A stretch of 64,000 nucleotides of DNA from Microbulbifer taiwanensis (GTDB taxonomy: Bacteria; Pseudomonadota; Gammaproteobacteria; Pseudomonadales; Cellvibrionaceae). Under the pieces are notes generated by a model. That model was not told where the DNA came from, searched no databases, and saw nothing but the letters and a program-made list of their open reading frames with translations. Both the position numbers and the translations under genes were made by a program. The stretch covers positions 41,138-105,137 of the forward strand of contig NZ_JACZFR010000047.1 of assembly GCF_014904815.1 (NCBI RefSeq), in the 5' to 3' direction. Positions 41,292-50,028 of this stretch are shown piece by piece (position 1 is the stretch's first letter; each line of letters begins with the position of its first letter).

Positions 41292-41407
41292 GCTTTACCT
41301 TGAAACGGCAGGCTCGCTACAGAAACCAGTTGCCGGGATAAGACCGGTCGAACTGGATTCTGGCAGAAAGGTGTTGCTATTTGTACCCGGCTGCCGCCCG
41401 AGAACCC

Positions 41408-42229
41408 CTATTGAAACTGGGGGTTGACACAGACGATACTCAGCGTCTCACCCGGCTCCTCCCGATAGGTGTCCAGGAAGTGACAGCTGCCCACATGAAT
41501 AGCCGCGGGCACATAGGTGTGCCCCATATACACGGCATCCATGTCGGAAATATGAAAGGGGCTCAGCCGCTCCGGGGATGCCCGGGCCACCCACTCCTCG
41601 CCCGGCTGGCGGGACAGCAAATGGTCGGCGAGACTCTGCCGATTCTCTTCCGACACCAGAATGTCACTGTAGAGCATGGATACCAGGCCTCTGTTCCACA
41701 GAAGCTGTTTCGCCACGCAGTCGACGGCCTGATCGGAAAGCGAAATACCGGATTGCCACAGTGCATCGATGGAATCCAATTGCTCAGTCACCCGCCCCCA
41801 GCTGCTACCGGGCACATTGGCGTGAACCAGGCCGGCGCGCCCCGCGCCGGTATCCATCTCTATCGCCCAGGGCCAGGAGCGCACCCGGTCGACTGTCTGT
41901 GCCTGCCGCTCTGCGGGCAGTCGGTAGAACCATTCGCCCCCATTCATCCGGTGCAGCAGGTCAGCGCCCGCATCTTCCAGGCCCGCGATCATCATCGCCT
42001 CGTGATTGCCGATCACGCTGAAGCAACTGCGCTGGTCGACCATTGAGAGCAGGTCCTCGCTGTCGGGCCCACGGTCTACCAGGTCGCCGAGAAAGAACAG
42101 GCGGTCGATGCCCGGATTGAACTGGATGTCCTCCAGCTGTCGCCGCAGCTGGGAGAGATGGCCGTGCAGGTCGCCGACCACAAGGTCCCTGCCCTTTGTA
42201 TTCCGACGCACCTTGAGCAGTGTGGCCAT
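41408..42229 (-). CDS. Calcineurin-like serine/threonine protein phosphatase (PrpA/ApaH type)
   Basis: 273 residues from the ATG at 42229. Metal and catalytic motifs are intact: VVGDLHGH, FFLGDLVDRGPDS, VIGNHEAM, and histidines in LVHAN and MGHTYVP. Size and order match bacteriophage-lambda/PrpA-like PPP phosphatases. It dephosphorylates proteins or nucleotides with Mn2+ or similar metal; the target is unknown. A C-terminal fragment of a close relative survives at 2529-2819. It is divergent from the XRE-cupin regulator. Confidence 0.87.
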   Translation of the reverse strand: MATLLKVRRNTKGRDLVVGDLHGHLSQLRRQLEDIQFNPGIDRLFFLGDLVDRGPDSEDLLSMVDQRSCFSVIGNHEAMMIAGLEDAGADLLHRMNGGEWFYRLPAERQAQTVDRVRSWPWAIEMDTGAGRAGLVHANVPGSSWGRVTEQLDSIDALWQSGISLSDQAVDCVAKQLLWNRGLVSMLYSDILVSEENRQSLADHLLSRQPGEEWVARASPERLSPFHISDMDAVYMGHTYVPAAIHVGSCHFLDTYREEPGETLSIVCVNPQFQ

Positions 42230-42366
42230 CGGGCACCTCTGCAAACTTCCCGCCCTGTAACAAGCCTAGCCCTGCATGCCAATCGATAGCGAGCTCGACC
42301 TAAATTCCGGTGTCGTCGATACCACACCACGGATTGATTAATTTGCCATCCGCGCGTGATAAACGG

Positions 42367-42411
42367 TTGACACGCAATCGTTCCTTATATAGAACGTTCT
42401 CTATATAGAAC
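42367..42411 (+). promoter_or_regulatory. Promoter with repeated operator for the XRE-azlCD operon
   Basis: TTGACA (42367-42372) is a consensus -35. TATATAGAAC occurs twice (42386-42395 and 42402-42411), and AGAACGTTCT (42391-42400) is a perfect palindrome between the copies; a -10 such as TATAGA lies inside the first copy. The start codon is at 42428. Overlap of operator and -10 suggests autorepression by the downstream regulator. Confidence 0.6.
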
Positions 42412-42427
42412 AACCGGATACCCCCCT

Positions 42428-42958
42428 GTGGACAAACCCTCTCTCGATACCCTCGGGCGCCATCTCCAGAGTTTGCGGCTGGACCGCGGCCTGTCGCTGT
42501 CCCAGCTCGCCTCGGACGCGGGTATGGCCAAGTCAAACCTGTCGCGCCTGGAGCAGGGCAATGGCAATCCGACCCTCGACACCATCTGGCGGCTGGCGGC
42601 CCGCCTGAACGTGCCTTTCGGGAATCTGGTGGCGCCGATCAGTGTCCCCGTCGGGGACGAGGGGGTGCAGGTACGACTGATTGACCAGGGCAAGGACACT
42701 CCGCAAGTCGATGCCTACTGGATGTCCTGCGCCCCGGATACGCTGCGCGAGGCGGAAGCCCACTCTCCCGGCACAAGCGAATCAATCACCGTCATCAGTG
42801 GTCAACTCGAGGTCGGCACTGAGGGGAATATAAAACGTCTTTCCGCCGGGCAAAGTCATACCTTTGCCGCTGACCAGCCGCATGTTTACCGGGCCGGTGA
42901 CACCTGGGCCACTCTGCTGGTTACTATCGTCTATGCAAAGGAAGGGGAAGCGCCGTGA
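42428..42958 (+). CDS. XRE-family regulator with cupin sensor domain
   Basis: 176 residues starting at GTG. Helix-turn-helix at about 8-62 (LQSLRLDRGLSLSQLASDAG, NLSRLEQGNGNPTL) and a small cupin barrel at about 95-170 (SPGTSESITVISGQLEVGTE, HTFAADQPHVYRA). Regulators of this build sense small ligands and often control adjacent transporter genes. The stop overlaps the azlC start (GTGA), so it is co-expressed with the exporter it probably regulates. No catalytic metal triad is obvious in the cupin. Confidence 0.88.
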   Translation: MDKPSLDTLGRHLQSLRLDRGLSLSQLASDAGMAKSNLSRLEQGNGNPTLDTIWRLAARLNVPFGNLVAPISVPVGDEGVQVRLIDQGKDTPQVDAYWMSCAPDTLREAEAHSPGTSESITVISGQLEVGTEGNIKRLSAGQSHTFAADQPHVYRAGDTWATLLVTIVYAKEGEAP

Positions 42959-43686
42959 GTTCGCAGACCGCAGTATCCAGAAATTACCCGTGGATGGTCG
43001 GGACCCGCGATGCCATTCCCCTGTTGGGCGGCTATATACCCGTTGCGATTTCCTTCGGGCTGATTGCGGTACAGGCCGGTTTCAGTATCTGGGAGACGGT
43101 CTTCATTTCGACCCTGATCTACGCCGGCGCCTCCCAGTTCCTGTTCGTGGCGATGGTCGCTTCGGGTGCACCACTGTGGTTGGTGGTGGTGATGACACTG
43201 CTGATCAATGCCCGCCATGTCGTTTACGGTCCAAACCTGGCCCCCTGGCTACCGGTGAGCCGCTGGTGGCCGTGGCTGATGCACGGGCTGACCGACCAGA
43301 TCTTTGCCCTGGCCCACACCCGCCTCCCCCAGCTCGCGGCGGCGGAACGCCTGGGCTGGTTCACCGGCGCCATGCTGCTGGCCTGGTTCAGCTGGATCGG
43401 CGGCACAGCCCTGGGCGCAATAGCGGGCGAGGAGCTGACAGAGCGCTGGCCGCTGCTCGGAGACGTTATGCCATTCGCCCTGCCGACGCTGTTTCTGGTG
43501 CTGCTGGCACCGCGCTTTAGCTCCAGGCTTTGGTCCATAACACTGGGATTCACCATTGTGGTTGCACTGCTGCTCAAAGTGAATGGGCTGCCGAACGCCG
43601 CCATTCCCCTGGCTGCGCTGTGCGGAGCACTGATTTTTTACGCGATGAGAACCAATATCGCGGCGGGAGGAAGACGGGATGGATAG
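42955..43686 (+). CDS. azlC: AzlC-family amino-acid exporter, large subunit
   Basis: 243 residues, start GTG at 42955. The N-terminal AIPLLGGYIPVAISFGLIAV and ETVFISTLIYAGASQFLFVA, then LLINARHVVYG, are the AzlC signature; about six to seven helices. With AzlD it exports branched-chain amino acids or analogues. It overlaps azlD by eight bases. Regulation probably comes from the XRE-cupin protein in front. Confidence 0.9.
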   Translation: MSSQTAVSRNYPWMVGTRDAIPLLGGYIPVAISFGLIAVQAGFSIWETVFISTLIYAGASQFLFVAMVASGAPLWLVVVMTLLINARHVVYGPNLAPWLPVSRWWPWLMHGLTDQIFALAHTRLPQLAAAERLGWFTGAMLLAWFSWIGGTALGAIAGEELTERWPLLGDVMPFALPTLFLVLLAPRFSSRLWSITLGFTIVVALLLKVNGLPNAAIPLAALCGALIFYAMRTNIAAGGRRDG

Positions 43687-44026
43687 TGCAATCTGGATAG
43701 CCTTGCTGGCGACGGCTGCCGGGACTCTCTTTATGCGTGCACTGCCACTGTTATGGATGCAACGCCACCTCGATCGACAGAATGATAAAAGCACGGTTGA
43801 AGCCATGCCGGTCTGGCTCAGCGTGCTCGGCCCGACGATGATCGCCGCAATGTTCGGGGTGTCGCTGGTACCGACGACAGCCACTCCGGCATCCTGGCTG
43901 GCCACCGCCTGCGGTGTGCTGGTGACGCTATTTGTCTGGTATCGGACCAGGTCCCTTGGTTGGCCGGTTTTTGCGGGTGTGGGCACCTATGGTGCGGTGA
44001 TATTTCTGGCGAATATCGCTTCCTGA
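43679..44026 (+). CDS. azlD: AzlD-family exporter, small subunit
   Basis: 115 residues with four helices. WIALLATAAGTLFMRALPLL and LSVLGPTMIAAMFGVSLVP are typical of AzlD. It is translated from an ATG inside the end of azlC and completes the two-component exporter. A little longer than some homologues, with no anomalies. Confidence 0.88.
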   Translation: MDSAIWIALLATAAGTLFMRALPLLWMQRHLDRQNDKSTVEAMPVWLSVLGPTMIAAMFGVSLVPTTATPASWLATACGVLVTLFVWYRTRSLGWPVFAGVGTYGAVIFLANIAS

Positions 44027-44058
44027 CGGGCCGCCGAAAAGTCATTGCCTGCAACCAG

Positions 44059-45435
44059 CTAAACCAGTAACAGCCAGCTCATTCCGGCAATGACCAGCGA
44101 TGCGATCACGCTGAGCACAGCGCCCTCGCGCACCATATCCTGCATGCGCACCTTGCCGGTGCCGTAGGCAATGGCGTTCGGCGCCGTGGCCACCGGCAGC
44201 ATAAAGGCGCAGCTGGCACACATGGCGGCGGGGATCATCAGCACCATGGGATCGAAGCCGGCGGAGCTCGCGGCAACGGCGAGTATCGGCATCAGCAGTG
44301 TCGCGGTGGCGGTATTGCTGGTGATCTCGGTCAGGAAGGTGACCGCCAGGCACAGCAGCACCAGCATCAGCCACAGGGGCATGGTGGTGAGGAAAGAGAG
44401 GCCGCTGCCGAGCATGTCGGAAAGCCCTGAGGCGGTGAAACCCTTGGCAATGGCGATACCGCCGGCAAACAGCAGCAGCATGCCCCAGGGAATATTCTCC
44501 GCAGTCTGCCAGTCCAGCAGGCGCCCGCCCTTACCGTTCGGTACCAGGAACATCAATACAACGGCCCCCAGGGCCACGGTGCTGTCGCCGGCGGCACCGA
44601 TGCCGAGCCAGTCGCTCCAGCCGCCGAAGGGCTCGTTGCGGGTCACCCAGAAGAGTATCGCGATGGCGAAGACTGCCAGGGTGCGGATCTCCTCGGGGCG
44701 CCATGCACCGACGGTGGGCGGCTCTATGGAGCTGTCCAGGTGGACATTGCGCGTCAACCACAGGGCCATAATCGGCAGCGTCACCAGCACCACGGGCAGG
44801 CCTATTTTCATCCACGCGACAAAACTGAATTCGCGCCCGGTCACCTCCTCGTAGATGCCCATAAAGATCACATTGGGCGGCGTGCCCAGCGGGCTGCCGA
44901 CGCCGCCGAGACTGGCCGCATAGGCGATACCCAGGATCAGGGCGATATTCAGGCGCTGGCTCTTTGCGCGGGACAGTATCGCCAGGGCGATGGGCAGCAT
45001 CATCAGCGTGGTGGCGGTGTTGGAGATCCACATACTGAGCAGACCCGCCGCCAGCATAAAGCCCAGCACCAGACGCCGGCCACTGGAGAGACCGACCAGC
45101 TTCAGCATAAAGAGGGCCAGCCGTTCGTGCGCGCCGCTCTTCTCCAGCGCCTTCGACAGCATAAAGGCACCCATCAACAGCAGTATCACATGGCTGCCGA
45201 GTGACGAGGCCACCAGCTTGTGATCGGCCACGCCGGCGAGCGGCAACAGCACGAAGGGCACCAGCGAGGTAGCGGGAATCGGCAGCGCCTCGGTTATCCA
45301 CCAGATCACCGTCAGCAACGTGATCGCCGCGGTAATGGCCGGGGGATGGGCCATGCCCAGGGCGGTCAGTGCGGCGTAGAAGGCGGCCCCAAGCAGCGGG
45401 CCCAGGACAATAAAGTGCTGCCGCGCTAACGACAT
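44059..45435 (-). CDS. DASS/SLC13-family sodium-coupled anion symporter
   Basis: 458 residues with about 11-12 helices. WWITEALPIPATSLVPFVLL and the SNTATTLMMLPIALAIL and SNTATATLLMPILAV motifs (two SNT repeats) are diagnostic of the divalent anion:Na+ symporter family that moves sulfate or dicarboxylates. The fold's inverted-repeat symmetry is visible in these motifs. Substrate undetermined. It converges on azlD and is divergent from the NhaC-like gene. Confidence 0.9.
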   Translation of the reverse strand: MSLARQHFIVLGPLLGAAFYAALTALGMAHPPAITAAITLLTVIWWITEALPIPATSLVPFVLLPLAGVADHKLVASSLGSHVILLLMGAFMLSKALEKSGAHERLALFMLKLVGLSSGRRLVLGFMLAAGLLSMWISNTATTLMMLPIALAILSRAKSQRLNIALILGIAYAASLGGVGSPLGTPPNVIFMGIYEEVTGREFSFVAWMKIGLPVVLVTLPIMALWLTRNVHLDSSIEPPTVGAWRPEEIRTLAVFAIAILFWVTRNEPFGGWSDWLGIGAAGDSTVALGAVVLMFLVPNGKGGRLLDWQTAENIPWGMLLLFAGGIAIAKGFTASGLSDMLGSGLSFLTTMPLWLMLVLLCLAVTFLTEITSNTATATLLMPILAVAASSAGFDPMVLMIPAAMCASCAFMLPVATAPNAIAYGTGKVRMQDMVREGAVLSVIASLVIAGMSWLLLV

Positions 45436-45458
45436 CGGCGATTCCCCCGTCAGACACC

Positions 45459-45479
45459 GGGCCGCGAACGGCCCTTTAT
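45459..45479 (+). terminator. Terminator-like hairpin in the DASS leader, opposite strand
   Basis: GGGCCG-CGAA-CGGCCC followed by TTTATTATTTT forms a textbook intrinsic terminator when read on the plus strand. Yet no plus-strand gene ends here; it sits 24 bp upstream of the minus-strand transporter start. It may stop antisense transcription or be part of that gene's leader. Confidence 0.45.
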
Positions 45480-45679
45480 TATTTTGAATTCAGTTGTCAG
45501 CGCATTTTACGCAGTCGGGGAGATGTTGGAAGCGCAGTCCGAAAAACACAGGAAAAGTGCAGCGGATTTTCTTATAACTGATACCCGCAAGCACTTAACA
45601 AAGAATTATTGGTTACCTTCTGGGCGATCCCTATAATCCGTCCCCCTTTCCGCCCCAGTCTTTAGTCGAAGTTGTATCC

Positions 45680-47029
45680 ATGACCAAAGCCTCGCCCCTG
45701 GCACTGCTGCCACTATTGCTGTTCCTGGCCCTTTTTGTCGGCAGCGGCCTCTGGTTTCAGGCCCGGGGCGTGGAGATGGCCTTCTACCAGATCTCCGCCC
45801 CGGTCGCGATACTGCCGGCCATTGCCCTGGCGCTGCTGCTGGCCCGCGGCTCGCTGAACGGCCGTATCGAGACCTTTATTCGCGGTGTGGGCGATCACAC
45901 CATCGTCACCATGGTGCTGATCTACCTGCTGGCCGGCGGCTTTGCCAGTGTGGCCGGGGCCGTCGGCGGTGTTGAGGCGACGGTGAATTTCGGCCTCAGC
46001 GTGATCCCCCCCGCCCTGGTGCTGCCGGGGCTGTTTGTGATCAGCGCCTTCGTCGCCACTGCCATGGGCACCTCCATGGGCACCGTTGCCGCAATCGCAC
46101 CCATCGCGGTGGGCGTCGCGGACGCGGCCGAGTTGCCGCTGCTGCTGACAATCGGCACCCTCGTCGGCGGAGCCATGTTCGGCGACAACCTGTCGATCAT
46201 CTCCGACACCACCATCGCCGCCACCCGCACCCAGGGTGTGGAGATGCGGGACAAGTTCCGCATGAACTTCCGCATCGCCCTGCCGGCGGCACTGTTGACC
46301 ATGGTTTGGCTCTACTACCAGGGTATCGGGCAGGACACAGCTGCCCAGGTGAATGCGCCCGGGGACTACCAGCTGATTCGCGTGCTGCCCTATATGGCAG
46401 TGCTGGGCCTGGCGGTAATGGGCGTAAATGTACTGCTGGTACTTTTTGCCGGCATACTGCTGGCCGGCGCCATAGGCCTGGGCCTGCAGCCGGACTACAG
46501 CCTCGCGCAGCTGTCGAAAGACATTTATGCCGGCTACACCGGCATGCAGGAGATACTGGTACTGTCCCTGCTGATCGGCGGCCTCGGTGCCATGATGAAA
46601 TCCGGCGGCGGCCTCGCCTGGCTCGCCAGTGCGATCGATCGTCTCGGCAGCCGGGGTGAGCGGAGCCCCTGCACCGGCGAGCTGGGTATCGGTGCCGCAG
46701 TGGCCTTGACCAACGCCTGTACCGCCAACAACACCGTGGCCATATTGCTCACCGGCGGTCTGGCGAGGGATATTGCCGACCGCTACGACGTCGATCCGCG
46801 CCGCAGCGCCAGCCTGCTGGATATTTTCTCCTGCGCGGTGCAGGGCCTGCTACCCTACGGCGCCCAGGTGCTGCTGGCCTCATCCCTGGCCGGCGTGTCG
46901 CCGCTGGAGCTGGCGGGCAGTATTTACTACTGCTGGCTGTTGGGCGCCGCCGCGCTGGCATCCATCTTTGTAGGCCTGCCGCAAAATCTCGGCCGGCTTG
47001 CCGAGCGCCCCGCCACAGACCTCTCCTGA
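45680..47029 (+). CDS. NhaC-family Na+/H+ antiporter
   Basis: 449 residues with about 11 helices. FVATAMGTSMGTVAAIAPIA, GGAMFGDNLSIISDTTIAAT and NACTANNTVAILLTGGLARD are the conserved core of NhaC/CPA-like antiporters. It exports Na+ (or exchanges organic solutes, as in malate-lactate relatives) against protons. No Shine-Dalgarno is obvious before the ATG. In a marine-type organism, a sodium-homeostasis role is the simplest inference. Confidence 0.88.
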   Translation: MTKASPLALLPLLLFLALFVGSGLWFQARGVEMAFYQISAPVAILPAIALALLLARGSLNGRIETFIRGVGDHTIVTMVLIYLLAGGFASVAGAVGGVEATVNFGLSVIPPALVLPGLFVISAFVATAMGTSMGTVAAIAPIAVGVADAAELPLLLTIGTLVGGAMFGDNLSIISDTTIAATRTQGVEMRDKFRMNFRIALPAALLTMVWLYYQGIGQDTAAQVNAPGDYQLIRVLPYMAVLGLAVMGVNVLLVLFAGILLAGAIGLGLQPDYSLAQLSKDIYAGYTGMQEILVLSLLIGGLGAMMKSGGGLAWLASAIDRLGSRGERSPCTGELGIGAAVALTNACTANNTVAILLTGGLARDIADRYDVDPRRSASLLDIFSCAVQGLLPYGAQVLLASSLAGVSPLELAGSIYYCWLLGAAALASIFVGLPQNLGRLAERPATDLS

Positions 47030-47112
47030 TATTTTCATCGGCCCTGTACATCTCGCCGCCAATCGGCAAACTATAGCTCCGATAGTCTGATGCCGACGGG
47101 CCGAATGGATTC

Positions 47113-47697
47113 ATGAGCAATATCCCCAACACGATAGAAGTCCTGGAAAAACTGCGCTGGAACGCCCACCTGTGCAAACACAGCCACTTCCGCGCCTCCA
47201 TGAGAGGACGCAATATGCACGTGCTCTGCGGCGTACCCATTGTGGTGATCAACCTGTTCCTGGGCTCGCTGTTCTTCTCCCTGATCAATGCCGAACTGCC
47301 GGACTGGACCAAGTGGACCGGCGCCGGCCTGGCACTGGTCACTGCGCTGCTCGGCGGCGTACAGACATTTTTCAATTTCAAGAAAAACTACGAGGGCCAC
47401 CGCGAGGCGGGCAACGAGTACCTGGCCATAGCCCGCGAGTGCGAGCGCCTGATCGCGCTCTACTTCGACGGCATCCTGGACCTGGAGCACCTGTCACAGA
47501 AAATCGAAGCGATGAATAGCCGCTACAGCGAAATCAACCAGCGCGCCGAGGAATATATCGTCTCCGACAAGGTCTACCGCGAGGCGCTGCGGGTACAGAA
47601 CCAGAAGGCGGAGCGGGAACCATCCCTGGTGGAGCGGATGCGGACAAGAGTTACTGCGCAGAAAACCGCAGCTGCCGATGCCATCTCACCGGCGTAA
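47113..47697 (+). CDS. SLATT-domain two-TM protein (DUF4231-like), stand-alone
   Basis: 194 residues. Two helices (about 36-58 with VPIVVINLFLGSLFF, and 68-90 with GAGLALVTALLGGVQTFFNF) are followed by KKNYEGHREAGNEYLAIARE, the SLATT signature, and a charged helical tail. SLATT proteins are predicted membrane-perforating effectors often paired with nucleotide-generating cyclases or reverse transcriptases. No such partner is adjacent: upstream is NhaC, downstream a tRNA methyltransferase gene 20 bp away. A housekeeping membrane role is equally possible. Confidence 0.75.
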   Translation: MSNIPNTIEVLEKLRWNAHLCKHSHFRASMRGRNMHVLCGVPIVVINLFLGSLFFSLINAELPDWTKWTGAGLALVTALLGGVQTFFNFKKNYEGHREAGNEYLAIARECERLIALYFDGILDLEHLSQKIEAMNSRYSEINQRAEEYIVSDKVYREALRVQNQKAEREPSLVERMRTRVTAQKTAAADAISPA

Positions 47698-47717
47698 CCG
47701 GGCCAGCTACTGACGCC

Positions 47718-48239
47718 ATGCAGAAAGATCACGGCCAACACAGCCCCGGTGCCGACAAGTACCCTCTGTGCCTTCTGGCAATCGATATCGGCACCCCCAC
47801 CAATGTCGGCGGCCTGTTCAGGATCGCCGATGCACTGGGAGTCGAGAAGATCTACCTGACGGGTAAATCCATAACGCCGCCCAATTCCAAGCTGCGGAAA
47901 ATTTCCAGGTCGACAGACAAGCTAGTGCCCTTCCACTACGAGGAGAGCGCGCTGGAAGCGGCTGAGAGATTGAAAGTCCTGGGCTACAGACTCGTATGCC
48001 TGGAAATCACATCCAACAGCGTGGATCTGGAGCGGCTCTCCGTCTGTCGCGACGACAAAATCTGCCTGGTGCTCGGTTCGGAAAAGGATGGCATTCCAGT
48101 TAATTTACTGCAGAAGGCCGACACTGTGGTCCATATTCCGATGCGCGGCACCAATTCTTCCATGAACGGGGCGGCCGCCTGCGCCATCGCCACCTACGAT
48201 ATCACTCAAAAGCTTCGCTGCGCAGGTTTGCCACAGTAA
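47718..48239 (+). CDS. TrmH/SpoU-family RNA 2'-O-methyltransferase
   Basis: 173 residues. IDIGTPTNVGGLFRIADALG is motif 1 (N-x-G-x-x-x-R), CLVLGSEKDGIPVNLLQKAD motif 2 and VVHIPMRGTNSSMNGAAACA motif 3 with the SAM-binding trefoil knot. The family methylates ribose in tRNA or rRNA using SAM. There is no N-terminal substrate-binding domain, similar to TrmL-size enzymes, but the target is unknown. It lies 20 bp after the SLATT gene and stops eight bases before the convergent hipA stop. Confidence 0.85.
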   Translation: MQKDHGQHSPGADKYPLCLLAIDIGTPTNVGGLFRIADALGVEKIYLTGKSITPPNSKLRKISRSTDKLVPFHYEESALEAAERLKVLGYRLVCLEITSNSVDLERLSVCRDDKICLVLGSEKDGIPVNLLQKADTVVHIPMRGTNSSMNGAAACAIATYDITQKLRCAGLPQ

Positions 48240-48246
48240 ACCCGGG

Positions 48247-49545
48247 CTACGGCAGCAACCGTCGATGATTCCGGGAGATTTCATCGACCAGGGATTCTGC
48301 CACCCCCGCCCGCCCGGCAAACTCCGGCCAGCGCGCCACCGCGGCGGCCACTTCTGCAACAATTTCCTGCGGCTTCTTGATACTGATGGACCTGCCCACC
48401 GCCAGCAGATCTTCCAGCTCGAAGTGATCGCGCTTGCCGTTGATGCTCATCTGATGGCGGTTGGTCCACTGGCCGCCGGGATTGTGGGCGTAGGTGAGGT
48501 CGAAGGCCGGGGAGAGCGACCAGTTGCCGCCGCGGTCCATCAGGAAGGCGACATTTTTTGTATGATCGTCCTGGTTGCGCGCCAGCACATTGAACACCAG
48601 GCGGTGGTACTGCTGTATGGCCTCGCTCTTGGGCAGGTGCAGTTCGCGCATAACGGCAAAGATCTGCTCGTAGGCGTGGGCGCCGGCCTGATTGAAATCC
48701 AGATGTGCCATTCCGCACATGCTGAGCATATGCAGCTTGCCACTATCGGTTCGGTCGAAGCGCCGGGTCATAAAGTGCGCGCGGCCATTTTCCTCCAGCA
48801 GGCGGGATTCCATCATCCCGATACCGGCGGCCAGCGCCATCAGGTAGTAGGCGTACTCGATGCGACCGAAACCCTGGGATCTGCCCAGCTCTATATCGTC
48901 CACGCCGTCGAACTTCAGCAGCCAGTAATCGTAGCCCGCTGGCGCCGGCACCTGGCCCGAGCGCACATCGCCGGTGCCATTCATCGCGATCACCGCCTTG
49001 GCGCGGGCGCCGCCGGCGCTGGTGCCGACGCGCAGGATATCGCCCAGGGCCCCGGCGCTGTCATCGCCGCCGCCAATATTCGAGGCGAGACTCTGCTGGC
49101 GGTGGGTGACAGATTGGGCCAGCTGCACCAGCTCGGCGATTTCCACCGGCGCGGATTCCCGAAAGCGCCCATCCACCGCCGGCTGGAATTCCAGCGCACC
49201 CATTCCGCGGTTGCCGGTGTAGCAGAGGCGCTCTATGGGGCTGAAATCCCCCGGCGTGCGCCCCTGTCGCGCCAGCCAGGCATCGATGATGGCGTTGCCG
49301 AACTTGTCCGGCAGCGAGTCCGCCAGCAGGCCGGGCAGGCCTTTATAGGTCTCCCGGTTGAGACCGGGAAAGGAGAAGAGCCTGTTGCCACCGTAAATCG
49401 ACATTTGGATCGGAGACAGATCCAGGCCGCGCTGCACAAACCCGGGGTCGTATTCGAATACACCGTAGCCGTCCGGGTGCCAGGATACAGCGCCCAGCCG
49501 CTCTCCCCAGAGATTGACGCTCGCCGTCTCGATACGCTCTGCCAT
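48247..49545 (-). CDS. hipA: HipA-family toxin kinase
   Basis: 432 residues. The N-terminal couple domain (SVNLWGERLGAVSWHPDGYG, SLPDKFGNAIID) is followed by the kinase core: LGDILRVGTSAGGARAKAV (P-loop-like), catalytic VLARNQDDHTKNVAFLMDRG and metal-binding LSPAFDLTYAHNPGG. E. coli HipA phosphorylates glutamyl-tRNA synthetase and causes growth arrest and persistence; relatives use other synthetases or targets. The start is two bases after the hipB stop, giving the usual antitoxin-toxin order. All key motifs look intact. Confidence 0.9.
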   Translation of the reverse strand: MAERIETASVNLWGERLGAVSWHPDGYGVFEYDPGFVQRGLDLSPIQMSIYGGNRLFSFPGLNRETYKGLPGLLADSLPDKFGNAIIDAWLARQGRTPGDFSPIERLCYTGNRGMGALEFQPAVDGRFRESAPVEIAELVQLAQSVTHRQQSLASNIGGGDDSAGALGDILRVGTSAGGARAKAVIAMNGTGDVRSGQVPAPAGYDYWLLKFDGVDDIELGRSQGFGRIEYAYYLMALAAGIGMMESRLLEENGRAHFMTRRFDRTDSGKLHMLSMCGMAHLDFNQAGAHAYEQIFAVMRELHLPKSEAIQQYHRLVFNVLARNQDDHTKNVAFLMDRGGNWSLSPAFDLTYAHNPGGQWTNRHQMSINGKRDHFELEDLLAVGRSISIKKPQEIVAEVAAAVARWPEFAGRAGVAESLVDEISRNHRRLLP

Positions 49546-49547
49546 GG

Positions 49548-49892
49548 TTACCAGTCCGCTTCAGGTTTCTTTTTTCTCGGGGCCGCACTCTTTTGCACCT
49601 TGCCACTGGCGCGCTGCCGCGGCCTGCCCTGCCGCTCAGCCAGCTGCAGCGGGCTGATGCCCGGGTCCGGCAGGAAGGCTTCCAGGCCATCCAACTGCTG
49701 TAACTCCCGCAATACCGCCACCAGGCTGTCCAGCCGCCCGCGGCCGGACTCCAGTCCCTTGATGGTGGAGACAGACAGGCCGGCCCTCTCCGCCAGCTGC
49801 TCCTGGGTGATATCCCTGCGTAGCCGGTGGCGGCGCAGACGCTCGCCGAGGAGCTGCAGTATCTGTTGATCTGACTTCCCGGAAACACTCAT
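49548..49892 (-). CDS. hipB: HipB-like XRE antitoxin/repressor
   Basis: 114 residues. HTH at about 10-65 (LGERLRRHRLRRDITQEQLA, ERAGLSVSTIKGLESGRGRL) with a basic C-terminal tail (GRPRQRASGKVQKSAAPRKK) longer than in E. coli HipB. It neutralises HipA and represses the operon, probably through the three repeats upstream. Directly precedes hipA in the same operon. Confidence 0.88.
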   Translation of the reverse strand: MSVSGKSDQQILQLLGERLRRHRLRRDITQEQLAERAGLSVSTIKGLESGRGRLDSLVAVLRELQQLDGLEAFLPDPGISPLQLAERQGRPRQRASGKVQKSAAPRKKKPEADW

Positions 49893-49930
49893 AAAGGCCT
49901 TAAAACCACCTATTAAGTTTTATTAAAACC

Positions 49931-50028
49931 AATTATAGCTATATTTTCACCCATTACATGAATTTTATACAATAGCTGCATTTCTATCTTTTAACAACCT
50001 GAAAAATCAATTATAGCTGCATTTCCAT
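49931..50028 (-). promoter_or_regulatory. Three AT-rich repeats upstream of hipBA, probable HipB operators
   Basis: AATTATAGCTATATTTTCAC (49931-49950), CAATAGCTGCATTTCTATC (49970-49988) and AATTATAGCTGCATTTCCAT (50009-50028) are related about 20-bp repeats spaced 38-41 bp apart, roughly four helical turns, in a strikingly AT-rich island. This suits cooperative HipB binding and DNA bending. The rest of the gap to 50238 is GC-rich with a GCCCCGGCCGGGG palindrome, probably leader for the xdhC operon. Confidence 0.6.

Noticed and set aside
48265..49869. 534-codon frame antisense to hipA/hipB
   Set aside because: Both antisense genes are strongly supported; this frame is low-complexity shadow.
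47113..49892. A single defence island of SLATT, methyltransferase and hipBA
   Set aside because: hipBA is on the opposite strand with its own operators, the methyltransferase looks like a housekeeping RNA enzyme, and no mobility genes frame the group.
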